A stretch of 64,000 bases of DNA from assembly GCF_014650595.1 (NCBI RefSeq), contig NZ_BMVG01000001.1, positions 930,001 to 994,000 on the forward strand. Reading direction: 5' to 3'. Source of the stretch: Streptomyces alanosinicus (GTDB lineage: Bacteria > Actinomycetota > Actinomycetes > Streptomycetales > Streptomycetaceae). Each line of letters begins with the position of its first letter. Within the stretch, counting starts at the first letter, position 1. The position numbers and the translations under genes were made by a program. Shown in pieces: positions 25,322 through 34,052 of this stretch. The notes under the pieces are model-generated. The model was given only the letters and a program-made list of their open reading frames with translations, did not search any database and had not been told where the DNA came from.

Positions 25322-26295
25322 CCGCAGTTGGATCCGGGACTGTTCTTGCCGTCGACGCGGGCAACAGCAAGACCGACGTGGCCGTGGTCAGCGCCACCGG
25401 AGAGGTGCTGGCCACGGCCCGCGGCGGCGGCTTCCGCCCGCCCGCGGTGGGGGTGACGGCGGCGGTGGACGCGCTGGCCGAACCGGTCGCGCGCGCCTTC
25501 GCGGACGCGTCCGTCACCTCCGTCTCCCATGTCTCGGCCTGTCTCGCCAACGCCGATCTGCCCGTCGAGGAGGAGCAGCTGGCGACCGCGCTGCAGGCGC
25601 GCGGCTGGGGCGCGTCGGTGGCGGTCCGCAACGACACCTTCGCGATCCTGCGGGCGGGTGTCGCCGAGCCGCGCGGGGTGGCCGTGGTGTGCGGCGCGGG
25701 CATCAACTGCGTCGGCATGCGCCCCGACGGCCGTACCGCCCGCTTCCCGGCCATCGGCCGGATCTCCGGTGACTGGGGCGGGGGGTGGGGACTCGCGGAG
25801 GAGGCGCTGTGGTTCGCGGCCCGCGCGGAGGACGGCCGGGGCGGGCCGACGGCGCTCGCCCGTACGCTCCCCGGGCACTTCGGGCTGCCGACCATGTACG
25901 CCCTGATCGAGGCGCTGCACCTGGAGCACATCGACGAGGACCGCCGCCATGAGCTGACCCCGGTGCTGTTCGCGACGGCCGCCGAGGGCGACGCGGTGGC
26001 CCGCGCGATCGTCACCCGCCTCGCGGAGGAGGTGACGGTGATGGCCGCGGTGGCGCTGACCCGCCTGGACCTGCTCGACGAGGAGACACCGGTGCTGCTC
26101 GGCGGCAGCGTGCTGACGGCCGGCCACGCCCTGCTCAACGACACCGTCCGCGAGCTGCTGACCGCCCGCGCCCCGAAGGCCGACGTCCGCGTGGTGACGG
26201 CGAGTCCCGTGCTGGGTGCGGCCCTGCTGGGCCTGGACCGGCTGGGCGCCGGAGCGTCGGCGCGGGAGCGGGCGCGGGGGTACTGGGACCGGTAA
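25312..26295 (+). CDS. csnK: BadF/BadG-type sugar kinase (N-acetylglucosamine/glucosamine kinase-like)
   Basis: 327 aa from the GTG at 25312 (CCGGGAGCACC upstream). The phosphate-1 motif VLAVDAGNSKTDVAVV and later VVCGAGINCVGMRPDG, ISGDWGGGWGLAEEAL and VLLGGSVLTAG identify the ASKHA fold of the BadF/BadG/BcrA/BcrD group, which includes GlcNAc and glucosamine kinases. Overlap with the GH4 gene and its position at the operon end suggest that it phosphorylates the released monosaccharide, probably glucosamine. Confidence 0.88.
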   Translation: MGLTAVGSGTVLAVDAGNSKTDVAVVSATGEVLATARGGGFRPPAVGVTAAVDALAEPVARAFADASVTSVSHVSACLANADLPVEEEQLATALQARGWGASVAVRNDTFAILRAGVAEPRGVAVVCGAGINCVGMRPDGRTARFPAIGRISGDWGGGWGLAEEALWFAARAEDGRGGPTALARTLPGHFGLPTMYALIEALHLEHIDEDRRHELTPVLFATAAEGDAVARAIVTRLAEEVTVMAAVALTRLDLLDEETPVLLGGSVLTAGHALLNDTVRELLTARAPKADVRVVTASPVLGAALLGLDRLGAGASARERARGYWDR

Positions 26296-26473
26296 CTCCG
26301 CGCGGCGCCGCGCCCCGACAGGGTCTGGGCCTCCCCCTGGAACCGAACAGGTGCGCAGGGCGTATTCATGTGAGGTGCACACTGCGATCCAATCAAGATC
26401 CAGTGAAGGCCGATGCGGATGTCGGCGCCTGCCGCGATACTGGGCCGCGACAGCAGACCCTGGGGGAGGTCGA

Positions 26474-27907
26474 GTGACACAGCCGCCGAAGAGCACAGCG
26501 CCACCAGCGGCGGGCTCCGGCATGCCCGCCGCCCCCGGCATCCCCCGCCAGAGCGCCCGGCCCGCCCCCATGGGCTCCCCGGCACCCTCCGCCCGGCGGA
26601 CCGCGTTCGCCGAGGGCGCCGACCGGCTGCGGGCCGCGGCGACCACCGAGCCGGGCCGGCTGCGGATCATCGGGGCCGTACTGGCGCTGCTGGTCGTGGC
26701 GTTCGGCGCGGTCGCCGCCTGGCAGGCCGACGAGCGGGCGGCCGCCGCCGACGACGTGCTGCACCGCAGCCAGCCGCTCAGCTCCGGCGCGGCCGACATC
26801 TACCGCTCGCTCGCGGACGCCAACACGGCCGCCTCCAGCGGCTTCCTGGCCGGCGGCCAGGAGAGCGCAAACGCGCGCGACCGGTACGAGAAGGACATCA
26901 GCACGGCCGCCGCGGGGCTCGTCACGGCCGCCACGAACGCCGACCCGGGCTCGGCCTCCGAGTCGACGATCACCAAGCTGAACCGGCTGCTGCCCGAGTA
27001 CAAGGGACTCGTCGAGCGGGCGCGGACCTACAACCGGCAGGGCTATCCGGTCGGCGGCGCCTATCTGCGCTACGCCAACGAGAAGATGCAGAAGGAGATG
27101 CTCCCGGCGGCGGAGGATCTCTACACCAAGGAGAACCAGCGGCTCGACGCCGACTACGGCGACGCCACGCCGTATCCGTGGATCGCGATCGCGCTCGGGC
27201 TGCTCGCGCTGGCCGGGCTCGGCTGGGCCCAGCGGCGCACGTTCCGGCGCACCAACCGCGTCCTCAACCACGGCCTGGTCGCCGCCTCCACCGCCACCGC
27301 GGTCGCCCTGCTGTGGCTGGTCGTCGGGCACGCGGTGGCCCGCACGGAGCTGACCGGCTCCTACGACCACGGCGTCCGCTCGCTGACCGTCCTGCACGAC
27401 GCCCGGATCGCCTCGCTGAAGGCGCGCGGCAACGAGAACCTGAGCCTGGTGGCGCGCGGCGCCGAGACCATCACGGTCGACGGCAAGCCGTACGACGCCT
27501 ACTACTACGCCTTCGACCAGGACCTGGCCACGCTCGGCAAGGGCCTGACCCGGGCGGGGCAGCTCGCCGACGACCAGGGCGGCCGTACACCGGTCCAGGC
27601 GGCCCGGTCGGACATGGCGGTGTGGAAGCAGCGCCACGCCTCGGCCCGCACCGAGGACGAGAACGGCAACTACCAGCAGGCGCTGGACAAGGTGATCGGC
27701 GCCAAGGGCGCCACCGGCCAGTGCTTCGACGGCGTCGACAGCAGCCTCGCCCGCGCCATCGACCATGAGCAGGCCGAGTTCCAGCGGGCCGCCGGTGACG
27801 GGCGGGACGCCATGGCCGGGCTGCCGGCGGGCGCGGTCGTGCTCGCGGTGCTCGGCGCGGTGGGCGCGGTGCTCGGTATCGGACGCAGACTTTCGGAGTA
27901 CCGGTGA
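26474..27907 (+). CDS. glnX: GlnX-like four-span membrane sensor protein
   Basis: 477 aa from the GTG at 26474 (GGGGGAGGTCGA upstream). Hydrophobic spans lie at about 65-83, 235-252, 262-284 and 448-470, leaving two large extracytoplasmic loops. The loops are helical and resemble chemoreceptor-type four-helix sensors. In mycobacteria GlnX links the amino-acid-binding protein GlnH to the kinase PknG; the same three genes occur here in one forward run. The GlnX identity is based on length, topology and this context. The stop overlaps the glnH start (GTGA). Confidence 0.75.
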   Translation: MTQPPKSTAPPAAGSGMPAAPGIPRQSARPAPMGSPAPSARRTAFAEGADRLRAAATTEPGRLRIIGAVLALLVVAFGAVAAWQADERAAAADDVLHRSQPLSSGAADIYRSLADANTAASSGFLAGGQESANARDRYEKDISTAAAGLVTAATNADPGSASESTITKLNRLLPEYKGLVERARTYNRQGYPVGGAYLRYANEKMQKEMLPAAEDLYTKENQRLDADYGDATPYPWIAIALGLLALAGLGWAQRRTFRRTNRVLNHGLVAASTATAVALLWLVVGHAVARTELTGSYDHGVRSLTVLHDARIASLKARGNENLSLVARGAETITVDGKPYDAYYYAFDQDLATLGKGLTRAGQLADDQGGRTPVQAARSDMAVWKQRHASARTEDENGNYQQALDKVIGAKGATGQCFDGVDSSLARAIDHEQAEFQRAAGDGRDAMAGLPAGAVVLAVLGAVGAVLGIGRRLSEYR

Positions 27908-28956
27908 CAGGGGGCATCACGATGTACGCGGCACGTGTACGGGCCTCCCTGCGGGGCTGGGGCGGGGTCGGCGCGATGGCGGTGCTGTGCGCGCTGGCGC
28001 TGGCGTTCGTCCTGCTGCTGCCGTGCACCCAGCGGAGCTCCCCGCACCCTGCGCAGCGGTCCGGCCAGACCGCCGCCGACGGTGTGCAGGCCCGCGCCGG
28101 GAGCTGCACGGACTCCAACGCGCAGAACCAGACCCTGGCGCCCTCCGGCGCGGACGGGCCGACGATCGACGCGATCAAGTCCCGTACGGGCGCCAAGCGC
28201 AAGCTGATCGTCGGCGTCGACCAGAACAGCTACCACTGGGGCTACCGCAATCCGAACACCGAGGGCGCGGAGCTGGAGGGCTTCGACATCGACCTGGTGC
28301 ACCGGATCGCGCAGGACATCCTCGGCGACCCGGACGCGGTGCAGTTCAAGGCGATCCCGACCAGCCAGCGGATCACCGCGATCCAGGACGGCCGGGTGGA
28401 CATGGTCGTACGGACCATGACGATCACCTGCGAGCGGCTGGCTCAAGTGGCGTTCTCGGCGCCCTACTTCAAGACCGGACAGCAGGTCCTCGCGCCCAAG
28501 TCGTCGTCCGTCACGGGGTACAACTCCTCCCTGGCGCACAAGAAGCTGTGCACGGCGGCCGGTTCTACGGCTTACACCAAGCTGGACGGCGACCGGAAGA
28601 CCGACGGCCTGCCCTCCTCCACGGACATCTCCACCACCGTCCCGAACCAGCTCGACTGTCTCGTCCGGCTGCAACTGGGCGAGGTGGACGCGGTGGTGAC
28701 CGATGGCGCGCTCGCCGCCAGCCAGGCCGCGCAGGACCCGACCGTCGAACTGAAGGGCGGGGCGTTCACCACCGAGTACTACGGCGTGGCGATGAAGAAG
28801 GACGCCTCCGATCTGGTACGCCGGGTCAATCGTGTTCTGGTGGGTTATCGCGCGAACGGCTGGCAGGCGTCGTACGACAGTTGGCTGTCGGCGACACTGG
28901 GGAAGGACTCGAACCCGTCCAAGCCGCCCGCACCGCAGTATCTGCGGACGAGTTGA
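27904..28956 (+). CDS. glnH: GlnH-like amino-acid binding protein (SBP family 3)
   Basis: 350 aa. An N-terminal hydrophobic segment (residues about 22-41, ending LLLPC) serves as a signal peptide, possibly lipidated at Cys41 although the lipobox is not canonical. The mature part is a family 3 solute-binding domain (LIVGVDQNSYHWGYRNPNT, LEGFDIDLVHRIAQDIL, AIPTSQRITAIQDGRVDMVVRTMTITCERL, YYGVAMKKD). The mycobacterial counterpart binds aspartate/glutamate and reports to PknG through GlnX. No transport permease is nearby, which supports a sensory rather than an uptake role. Confidence 0.85.
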   Translation: MTGGITMYAARVRASLRGWGGVGAMAVLCALALAFVLLLPCTQRSSPHPAQRSGQTAADGVQARAGSCTDSNAQNQTLAPSGADGPTIDAIKSRTGAKRKLIVGVDQNSYHWGYRNPNTEGAELEGFDIDLVHRIAQDILGDPDAVQFKAIPTSQRITAIQDGRVDMVVRTMTITCERLAQVAFSAPYFKTGQQVLAPKSSSVTGYNSSLAHKKLCTAAGSTAYTKLDGDRKTDGLPSSTDISTTVPNQLDCLVRLQLGEVDAVVTDGALAASQAAQDPTVELKGGAFTTEYYGVAMKKDASDLVRRVNRVLVGYRANGWQASYDSWLSATLGKDSNPSKPPAPQYLRTS

Positions 28957-28997
28957 GCGACATCCGACCGGAAGACCGAAGCAGCGAGAGGTGATCG

Positions 28998-30272
28998 ATG
29001 GGCGTCACGGACCCCGCCGGGCCGGTGATGGACCGGGACGAGGTGGACCGTGCGCTGGCGCGGCTCGGCCAGGAGCACGAGGCGATCGAGACCTCGCTGC
29101 TGGCGTTGCAGGACCACGCGGGCCGCAGACTCCTCGAAGGCGCCCGGCTGACCGGTGTCACCCAGGAGCGCTGGCAGTCCACGGAAGCGCAGATCACCCT
29201 GCTGTGGGGGTATTTCGACGCCTACGCGGCCGCGCTGCGCTCCGCCCGGGAGATCCGCGGCCGGCGCCGCTGGTCCAGCCGCGAGGACCTGGTGGAGCTG
29301 ACCGGGCTGCTGCGCGGCGAGTCGGTGACGGTGGCCGGCGGCGACCGGCTGAGCGAGTCCTTCTCGCTGGCCGCGCTGGTGGACCGGATGAACGAGCTGT
29401 ACGCGACGAGCCTGGACCTGGTCGTCACCGCCGACGCGGTGTGGTCGGCGCTGCCCGCCCGGATCGATTTACTCGCCGCGGAGCTCCAGCGCACCCGGTC
29501 GCTCGCACACTCCGTCGGGGTACGCCCCGGCGAGCATCCGGCGGGCGACGACCTGGAGCAGATCACCCGGACGCTGACCCGGCTGCGCGAGGAGGTCGTC
29601 TCGGACCCGCTGGCCTTCTGGACGCCGACCGCCGGCAGTTCGGCGCCGGGCGGCGGCCGTCCGGACACCACGGTGTACGACCGTGAGGCGCGCGCCCTGG
29701 AGGATGTGCGCCGGGAGATCGACGCCGTGCTGACGGTCCGCCAGGACGCGGAGGCGCGGCTGATCCGGCTGCGGGACGTGCTCTCGCGCGCCGACCGCAC
29801 CCTCGCCGAGGCCCGTACGGCCCGCGGCGAGGTGCTGGCGAAGATCGCGGCGACGGAGGTGCCGGTGGTCAGCGGCCCGCCGACGGTGCTCCAGGAGCAG
29901 CTGGCGACGGCGGCCGAGTACCGCAGGCAGGCGCAGTGGCACCGGCTGTCCCCGCTGCTGGAGTCGCTGGAGCAGAAGGCGGAGGACGAACTGCTGCGCG
30001 CCCGCGAGTCGTTGACCGCGGTCACCGCACCGCTCGCGGTCCGCGCCGAACTGCGCGGCCGACTCGACGCCTACAAGGCGAAGGTGGCCCGGCACGGGCT
30101 CGCCGAGGACCCGTTCCTGGTCGAGCGGTACGACGCGGCCCGGCGGATGCTGTGGAGCGCGCCCTGCGACCTGCGGGTGGCCGAACAGGCCGTGCTGCGC
30201 TATCAGCAGCTGGCAGCCGAACTACTGGGCGGCGCGGGGGCGCCGGAGGACCGTAAGGGGGGTCAGTCATGA
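28998..30272 (+). CDS. Coiled-coil protein of the PknG operon
   Basis: 424 aa, rich in long charged helices (for example residues 10-50, 175-215 and 240-400) with no membrane span, so probably a soluble coiled-coil protein. The ATG at 28998 is preceded by GAGAGGTGATCG. It overlaps pknG by ATGA, so it is co-translated with the kinase and may scaffold or be phosphorylated by it. A TTA codon at 29469-29471 (residue 158) makes its translation bldA-dependent, unlike the other genes of this run. I do not recognise a named family. Confidence 0.8.
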   Translation: MGVTDPAGPVMDRDEVDRALARLGQEHEAIETSLLALQDHAGRRLLEGARLTGVTQERWQSTEAQITLLWGYFDAYAAALRSAREIRGRRRWSSREDLVELTGLLRGESVTVAGGDRLSESFSLAALVDRMNELYATSLDLVVTADAVWSALPARIDLLAAELQRTRSLAHSVGVRPGEHPAGDDLEQITRTLTRLREEVVSDPLAFWTPTAGSSAPGGGRPDTTVYDREARALEDVRREIDAVLTVRQDAEARLIRLRDVLSRADRTLAEARTARGEVLAKIAATEVPVVSGPPTVLQEQLATAAEYRRQAQWHRLSPLLESLEQKAEDELLRARESLTAVTAPLAVRAELRGRLDAYKAKVARHGLAEDPFLVERYDAARRMLWSAPCDLRVAEQAVLRYQQLAAELLGGAGAPEDRKGGQS

Positions 30273-32737
30273 GTCAGGCGGGGCAGACCTGTCAGCGGCC
30301 GGGCTGCGAGGGGTCGTACGAGGACGTCGGCGGCGGTGAGCTGTACTGCGACACCTGCGGCCTGGCGCCGGTGGTGTCGGAGAACGGGATGGTCGGCTCG
30401 CCGCCCACCGGGCTCACCAAGGGCGCCGTGGAGAGCGGCAGTTCGCGGGGTTCGCACAGCTCGCGCACGTCCTCCCAGTCGTCGAAGTCGCGGCGCTCGG
30501 TGTCGGGGCGGCTCTCGCGCTCCCTGTCGGGCCGCTCCACCGGGCGTTCGGTGTCGGTGCGCAGCTCCGGCTCCTCCTCGGGGACGTCCACGCGCGGCCG
30601 GCTCGGCGCCGGCCTGGTGAACGTGCCGCAGGTGCCGCGCCCCGACCCGCGCGCGATGGTGCTGGAGAACCCGGAGGTGCCCGAGCGCAAGCGGTTCTGC
30701 TCGCGCGCCGACTGCGGGGTGCCCGTCGGTCGCGCCCGGGGCGAGCGGGCGGGCCGTACGGAGGGCTTCTGCACCAAGTGCGGACACCCGTACTCCTTCG
30801 TGCCCAAGCTGAAGGCCGGCGACGTGGTGCACGGCCAGTACGAGGTCGCCGGCTGTCTGGCGCACGGCGGGCTCGGCTGGGTCTATCTGGCCGTGGACCG
30901 GGCCGTGTCCGACCGGTGGGTGGTACTCAAGGGCCTGCTGGACACCGGCGACCAGGACGCGATGGCCGCCGCGATCTCCGAGCGGCGCTTCCTCGCGGAG
31001 ATCGAGCACGGCAACATCGTGCGGATCTACAACTTCGTCGAGCATCTCGACCAGCGCACCGGCTCCCTCGACGGCTACATCGTCATGGAGTACGTCGGCG
31101 GCAAGTCCCTGAAGGAGATCGCCAACGCCCGCCGCACCGCCGAGGGCCGACGCGATCCGCTGCCGGTGGAGCAGGCGTGCGCCTACGGCATCGAGGCCCT
31201 GGAGGCCCTCGGCCATCTGCACAGCCGCAACCTGCTGTACTGCGACTTCAAGGTCGACAACGCCATCCAGACCGAGGACCAGCTCAAGCTGATCGACATG
31301 GGCGCGGTGCGCCGCATGGACGACGAGGAGTCGGCGATCTACGGCACGGTCGGCTACCAGGCGCCGGAGGTCGCCGAGGCCGGCCCGTCGGTGGCGAGCG
31401 ACCTGTACACGGTGGGCCGTACGCTCGCGGTGCTCACCTTCGACTTCCAGGGCTACACGACCGTCTACGCCGACTCCCTGCCCGACCCGGACACCATCGA
31501 GGTCTTCCGCCGCTACGAGTCCTTCTACCGGCTGCTCGTGCGGGCCACCGACCCCGACCCGGCCCGCCGGTTCGGTTCCGCGCAGGAGATGGCGGAGCAG
31601 CTGACCGGTGTGCTGCGCGAGGTGGTCTCGCTGCAGAGCGGACAGGCGCGGCCCGCGCTGTCGACGCTGTTCGGACCCGAAGTGCGGGTCGTCGACCGGG
31701 AGTTGTTCCCGCGGCTGGAGGGCGATGTGTCCCTGCTGGGGGCGCGCGAGGTGCGCAGAGCCGTGCCACAGGCACCGGCGCTGCCCCCGGCCGCCCTGGT
31801 CAGGCCCGTCGACACCCCGGCCGCCTCGCTCGCCCTGCCCGTCCCGCTGGTCGACCCGGGCGACCCCAACGCGGGCTTCCTGGCCGGTCTCATGACCTCC
31901 GCGCCGGCCGAGCTGATCAGCGCCCTGGAGGCGGCGCCCACGCGGACCGTGGAGACCCGGCTGCGGCAGATCCGCGCCCGGCTGGAGAGCGACGAGACAC
32001 AGGCCGCGCTGATGAGCCTCGCCAAGCTGGAGGAGGAGCGGCCCGACGACTGGCGGGTGGTGTGGTACCGGGGCGTGGCCGCCCTGGTCACCCGCGACTT
32101 CGAGGGCGCCGCGCTCGCCTTCGACGCGGTCTACGACGCCTTCCCCGGCGAGGCCTCGCCCAAGCTGGCACTGGGCCTGTGCGCGGAGGTGCTCGGCCAG
32201 CTGGACAACGCGGCCGAGTACTACCACCTGGTGTGGGCGACCGACCCCAGCTATGTGAGCGCCGCCTTCGGCCTGGCCCGGGTGCAGCTCGCGGCCGGGA
32301 ACCGGCAGGGTGCGGTGCACACGCTGGAGTCGGTGCCGGAGTCCTCCATCCACTACACGGCCGCCCGGGTCGCCGCCGTACGGGCGCGGCTGAGACAACG
32401 CACCGCGACCGCCGGCGACGTACCGTTCCTGGACGACCTGACGGCCGCCGCCGGGCAGGTCGAGGCGCTGGACGCCTACGGTCTGGACCCGGCGCGCCGC
32501 GAGCTGTTGTCGGCGGAAGTGCTCGGCTCGGCGCTGGACTGGATACTCTCCACAGGCCAGGACAGCCGGCCCGCCGGCGGCGGACGGGTGCTGCTGGGCA
32601 GCGGTCTGGACGAGCGGGGCCTCCGCTTCGGCCTGGAGCGCGCCTACCGCACGCTGGCCCGGCTGGCGCCCGGCGGCGAGGAGAGGATCGAACTGGTGGA
32701 ACGGGCCAACCGTTACCGCCCCCGGACGTGGGTGTAG
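30269..32737 (+). CDS. pknG: Serine/threonine protein kinase PknG
   Basis: 822 aa, close to PknG of mycobacteria in order of parts. N-terminal zinc-ribbon knuckles (CDTC about residue 30; CSRADCG and CTKCG about 148-171) replace the rubredoxin. The kinase domain starts near residue 184 (VHGQYEVAGCLAHGGLGWVYLA), with catalytic HSRNLLYCDFKVDN near 320, LIDMGAVRR for DFG, and YQAPEVAEAG near 364. A C-terminal TPR region follows (DWRVVWYRGVAAL, FPGEASPKLALGLCAEVLG, AAFGLARVQLAAGNRQGAVHTL). It is soluble. In relatives it phosphorylates FHA proteins (GarA/OdhI) to control glutamate and TCA flux. Confidence 0.95.
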   Translation: MSQAGQTCQRPGCEGSYEDVGGGELYCDTCGLAPVVSENGMVGSPPTGLTKGAVESGSSRGSHSSRTSSQSSKSRRSVSGRLSRSLSGRSTGRSVSVRSSGSSSGTSTRGRLGAGLVNVPQVPRPDPRAMVLENPEVPERKRFCSRADCGVPVGRARGERAGRTEGFCTKCGHPYSFVPKLKAGDVVHGQYEVAGCLAHGGLGWVYLAVDRAVSDRWVVLKGLLDTGDQDAMAAAISERRFLAEIEHGNIVRIYNFVEHLDQRTGSLDGYIVMEYVGGKSLKEIANARRTAEGRRDPLPVEQACAYGIEALEALGHLHSRNLLYCDFKVDNAIQTEDQLKLIDMGAVRRMDDEESAIYGTVGYQAPEVAEAGPSVASDLYTVGRTLAVLTFDFQGYTTVYADSLPDPDTIEVFRRYESFYRLLVRATDPDPARRFGSAQEMAEQLTGVLREVVSLQSGQARPALSTLFGPEVRVVDRELFPRLEGDVSLLGAREVRRAVPQAPALPPAALVRPVDTPAASLALPVPLVDPGDPNAGFLAGLMTSAPAELISALEAAPTRTVETRLRQIRARLESDETQAALMSLAKLEEERPDDWRVVWYRGVAALVTRDFEGAALAFDAVYDAFPGEASPKLALGLCAEVLGQLDNAAEYYHLVWATDPSYVSAAFGLARVQLAAGNRQGAVHTLESVPESSIHYTAARVAAVRARLRQRTATAGDVPFLDDLTAAAGQVEALDAYGLDPARRELLSAEVLGSALDWILSTGQDSRPAGGGRVLLGSGLDERGLRFGLERAYRTLARLAPGGEERIELVERANRYRPRTWV

Positions 32738-32740
32738 TTG

Positions 32741-33949
32741 ATGTCGCAGATGCCCCAGCAGACCGCACCGGCGAAGTGCCCGAGCTGCGCCGAGCCCGTG
32801 GAGTCGGGTGACCTCTTCTGCGGAGCGTGCGGACACGACCTCTCCGTCGTGCCCGCACCCCCGCAGGACCATGGGACGCTCGCCGTGAGCGGCTCCGATG
32901 CGCGGGAGCCGGCGCGGCCGGCCGGATCCGGGGTCCGATTCGACCGGACCGCGGAGCCGGAGGAGTACCCGCTGCAGGCACCCGACCCGCGGGTGGCCGA
33001 GCGGCCCGAGGGCGGTGCCGCGCCGCAGGAGCCCGTGCAGTTGTGCGTGGCCTGCCGGGCGGGCCGGGTGGACAGCGACGGCTACTGCGAGAACTGCGGG
33101 CACGCCCAGCCCCGCGAACGCGACCACATGGAGCGGGAGTCGGGCCCGGTGGCCGCCGTCAGCGACCGGGGCCTGCGCCACCACCGCAACGAGGACGCCT
33201 TCACCGTCGGCAGCACCACGCTGCCCGACGGCACCCCGGCGGTGCTCGCGGTCGTCTGCGACGGCGTGTCCTCCGCGACCCGGCCCGACGACGCGTCGAG
33301 CGCCGCCTCCCGGGCCGCCGGTGACACGCTGCTGGCGGCGCTGCCGCGCGGCACGCATCCGCAGACGGCCCTGCACGAGGCGATCGTCGCCGCCGCGCAG
33401 GCCGTGAACGCGCTCGCCGAGGAACCCGCCTCGGCCCGCGAGCACGCCCCGCACCAGAACGCCCCGGCCTGCACGATCGTCGGCACGGTGGTCGCCGCCG
33501 GGCTGCTGGTCGTCGGCTGGGTCGGCGACAGCCGGGTCTACTGGGTGCCGGACGACCGCAGCGCGCCCGCGGCCCGGCTGACCGAGGACGACTCCTGGGC
33601 CGCGCAGATGGTCGCGGCCGGTCTGATGAGCGAGTCCGAGGCGTACGCCGACGAACGCGCCCACGCGATCACCGGCTGGCTCGGCGCGGACGCCTATGAA
33701 CTGGAACCGCACACCGCGTCCTTCAAGCCGGACCGCTCCGGCGTCGTGGTGGTGTGCACCGACGGCCTGTGGAACTACGCCGAGACGGCCGAGGAGATGG
33801 CCGAGGCGGTGCCCGCGGACGCCGCCGAGCGCCCCTTGCACAGCGCCCGGGTACTGGTCGGCCACGCCCTGGACGGCGGGGGCCACGACAACGTAACAGT
33901 GGCCGTCGTACCGTTCCCGGCGCCGCCCGAGGGGGCATCAGAGGCCTGA
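32741..33949 (+). CDS. PP2C-type protein phosphatase with N-terminal zinc ribbons
   Basis: 402 aa. Two zinc-ribbon motifs open the protein (CPSC/CGACG and CVAC/CENCG). A PPM/PP2C domain covers about 130-395: SDRGLRHHRNEDAF, VVCDGVSSATRPDDAS, VGWVGDSRVYWV, VVVCTDGLWNYAE and GGHDNVTVAVV, with the metal-binding Asp residues present. The ATG at 32741 is 3 bp after the pknG stop. It is probably the phosphatase partner that reverses PknG phosphorylation. Confidence 0.92.
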   Translation: MSQMPQQTAPAKCPSCAEPVESGDLFCGACGHDLSVVPAPPQDHGTLAVSGSDAREPARPAGSGVRFDRTAEPEEYPLQAPDPRVAERPEGGAAPQEPVQLCVACRAGRVDSDGYCENCGHAQPRERDHMERESGPVAAVSDRGLRHHRNEDAFTVGSTTLPDGTPAVLAVVCDGVSSATRPDDASSAASRAAGDTLLAALPRGTHPQTALHEAIVAAAQAVNALAEEPASAREHAPHQNAPACTIVGTVVAAGLLVVGWVGDSRVYWVPDDRSAPAARLTEDDSWAAQMVAAGLMSESEAYADERAHAITGWLGADAYELEPHTASFKPDRSGVVVVCTDGLWNYAETAEEMAEAVPADAAERPLHSARVLVGHALDGGGHDNVTVAVVPFPAPPEGASEA

Positions 33950-34052
33950 GGCCGAGGGAACGGGGAAGCCTCACAGGACCGCAGGGGACCGGTCCGCTCA
34001 CACGCGTCGTCTCGTGTCACAGCGAGGCGTTCCAAGGGGGATTCGAACGAGC

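Noticed and set aside
30263..33886. 1,207-codon open frame on the reverse strand across pknG and the phosphatase gene
   Set aside because: It is a third-position GC shadow; the forward frames carry complete kinase and PP2C motifs, while the reverse translation is low-complexity.
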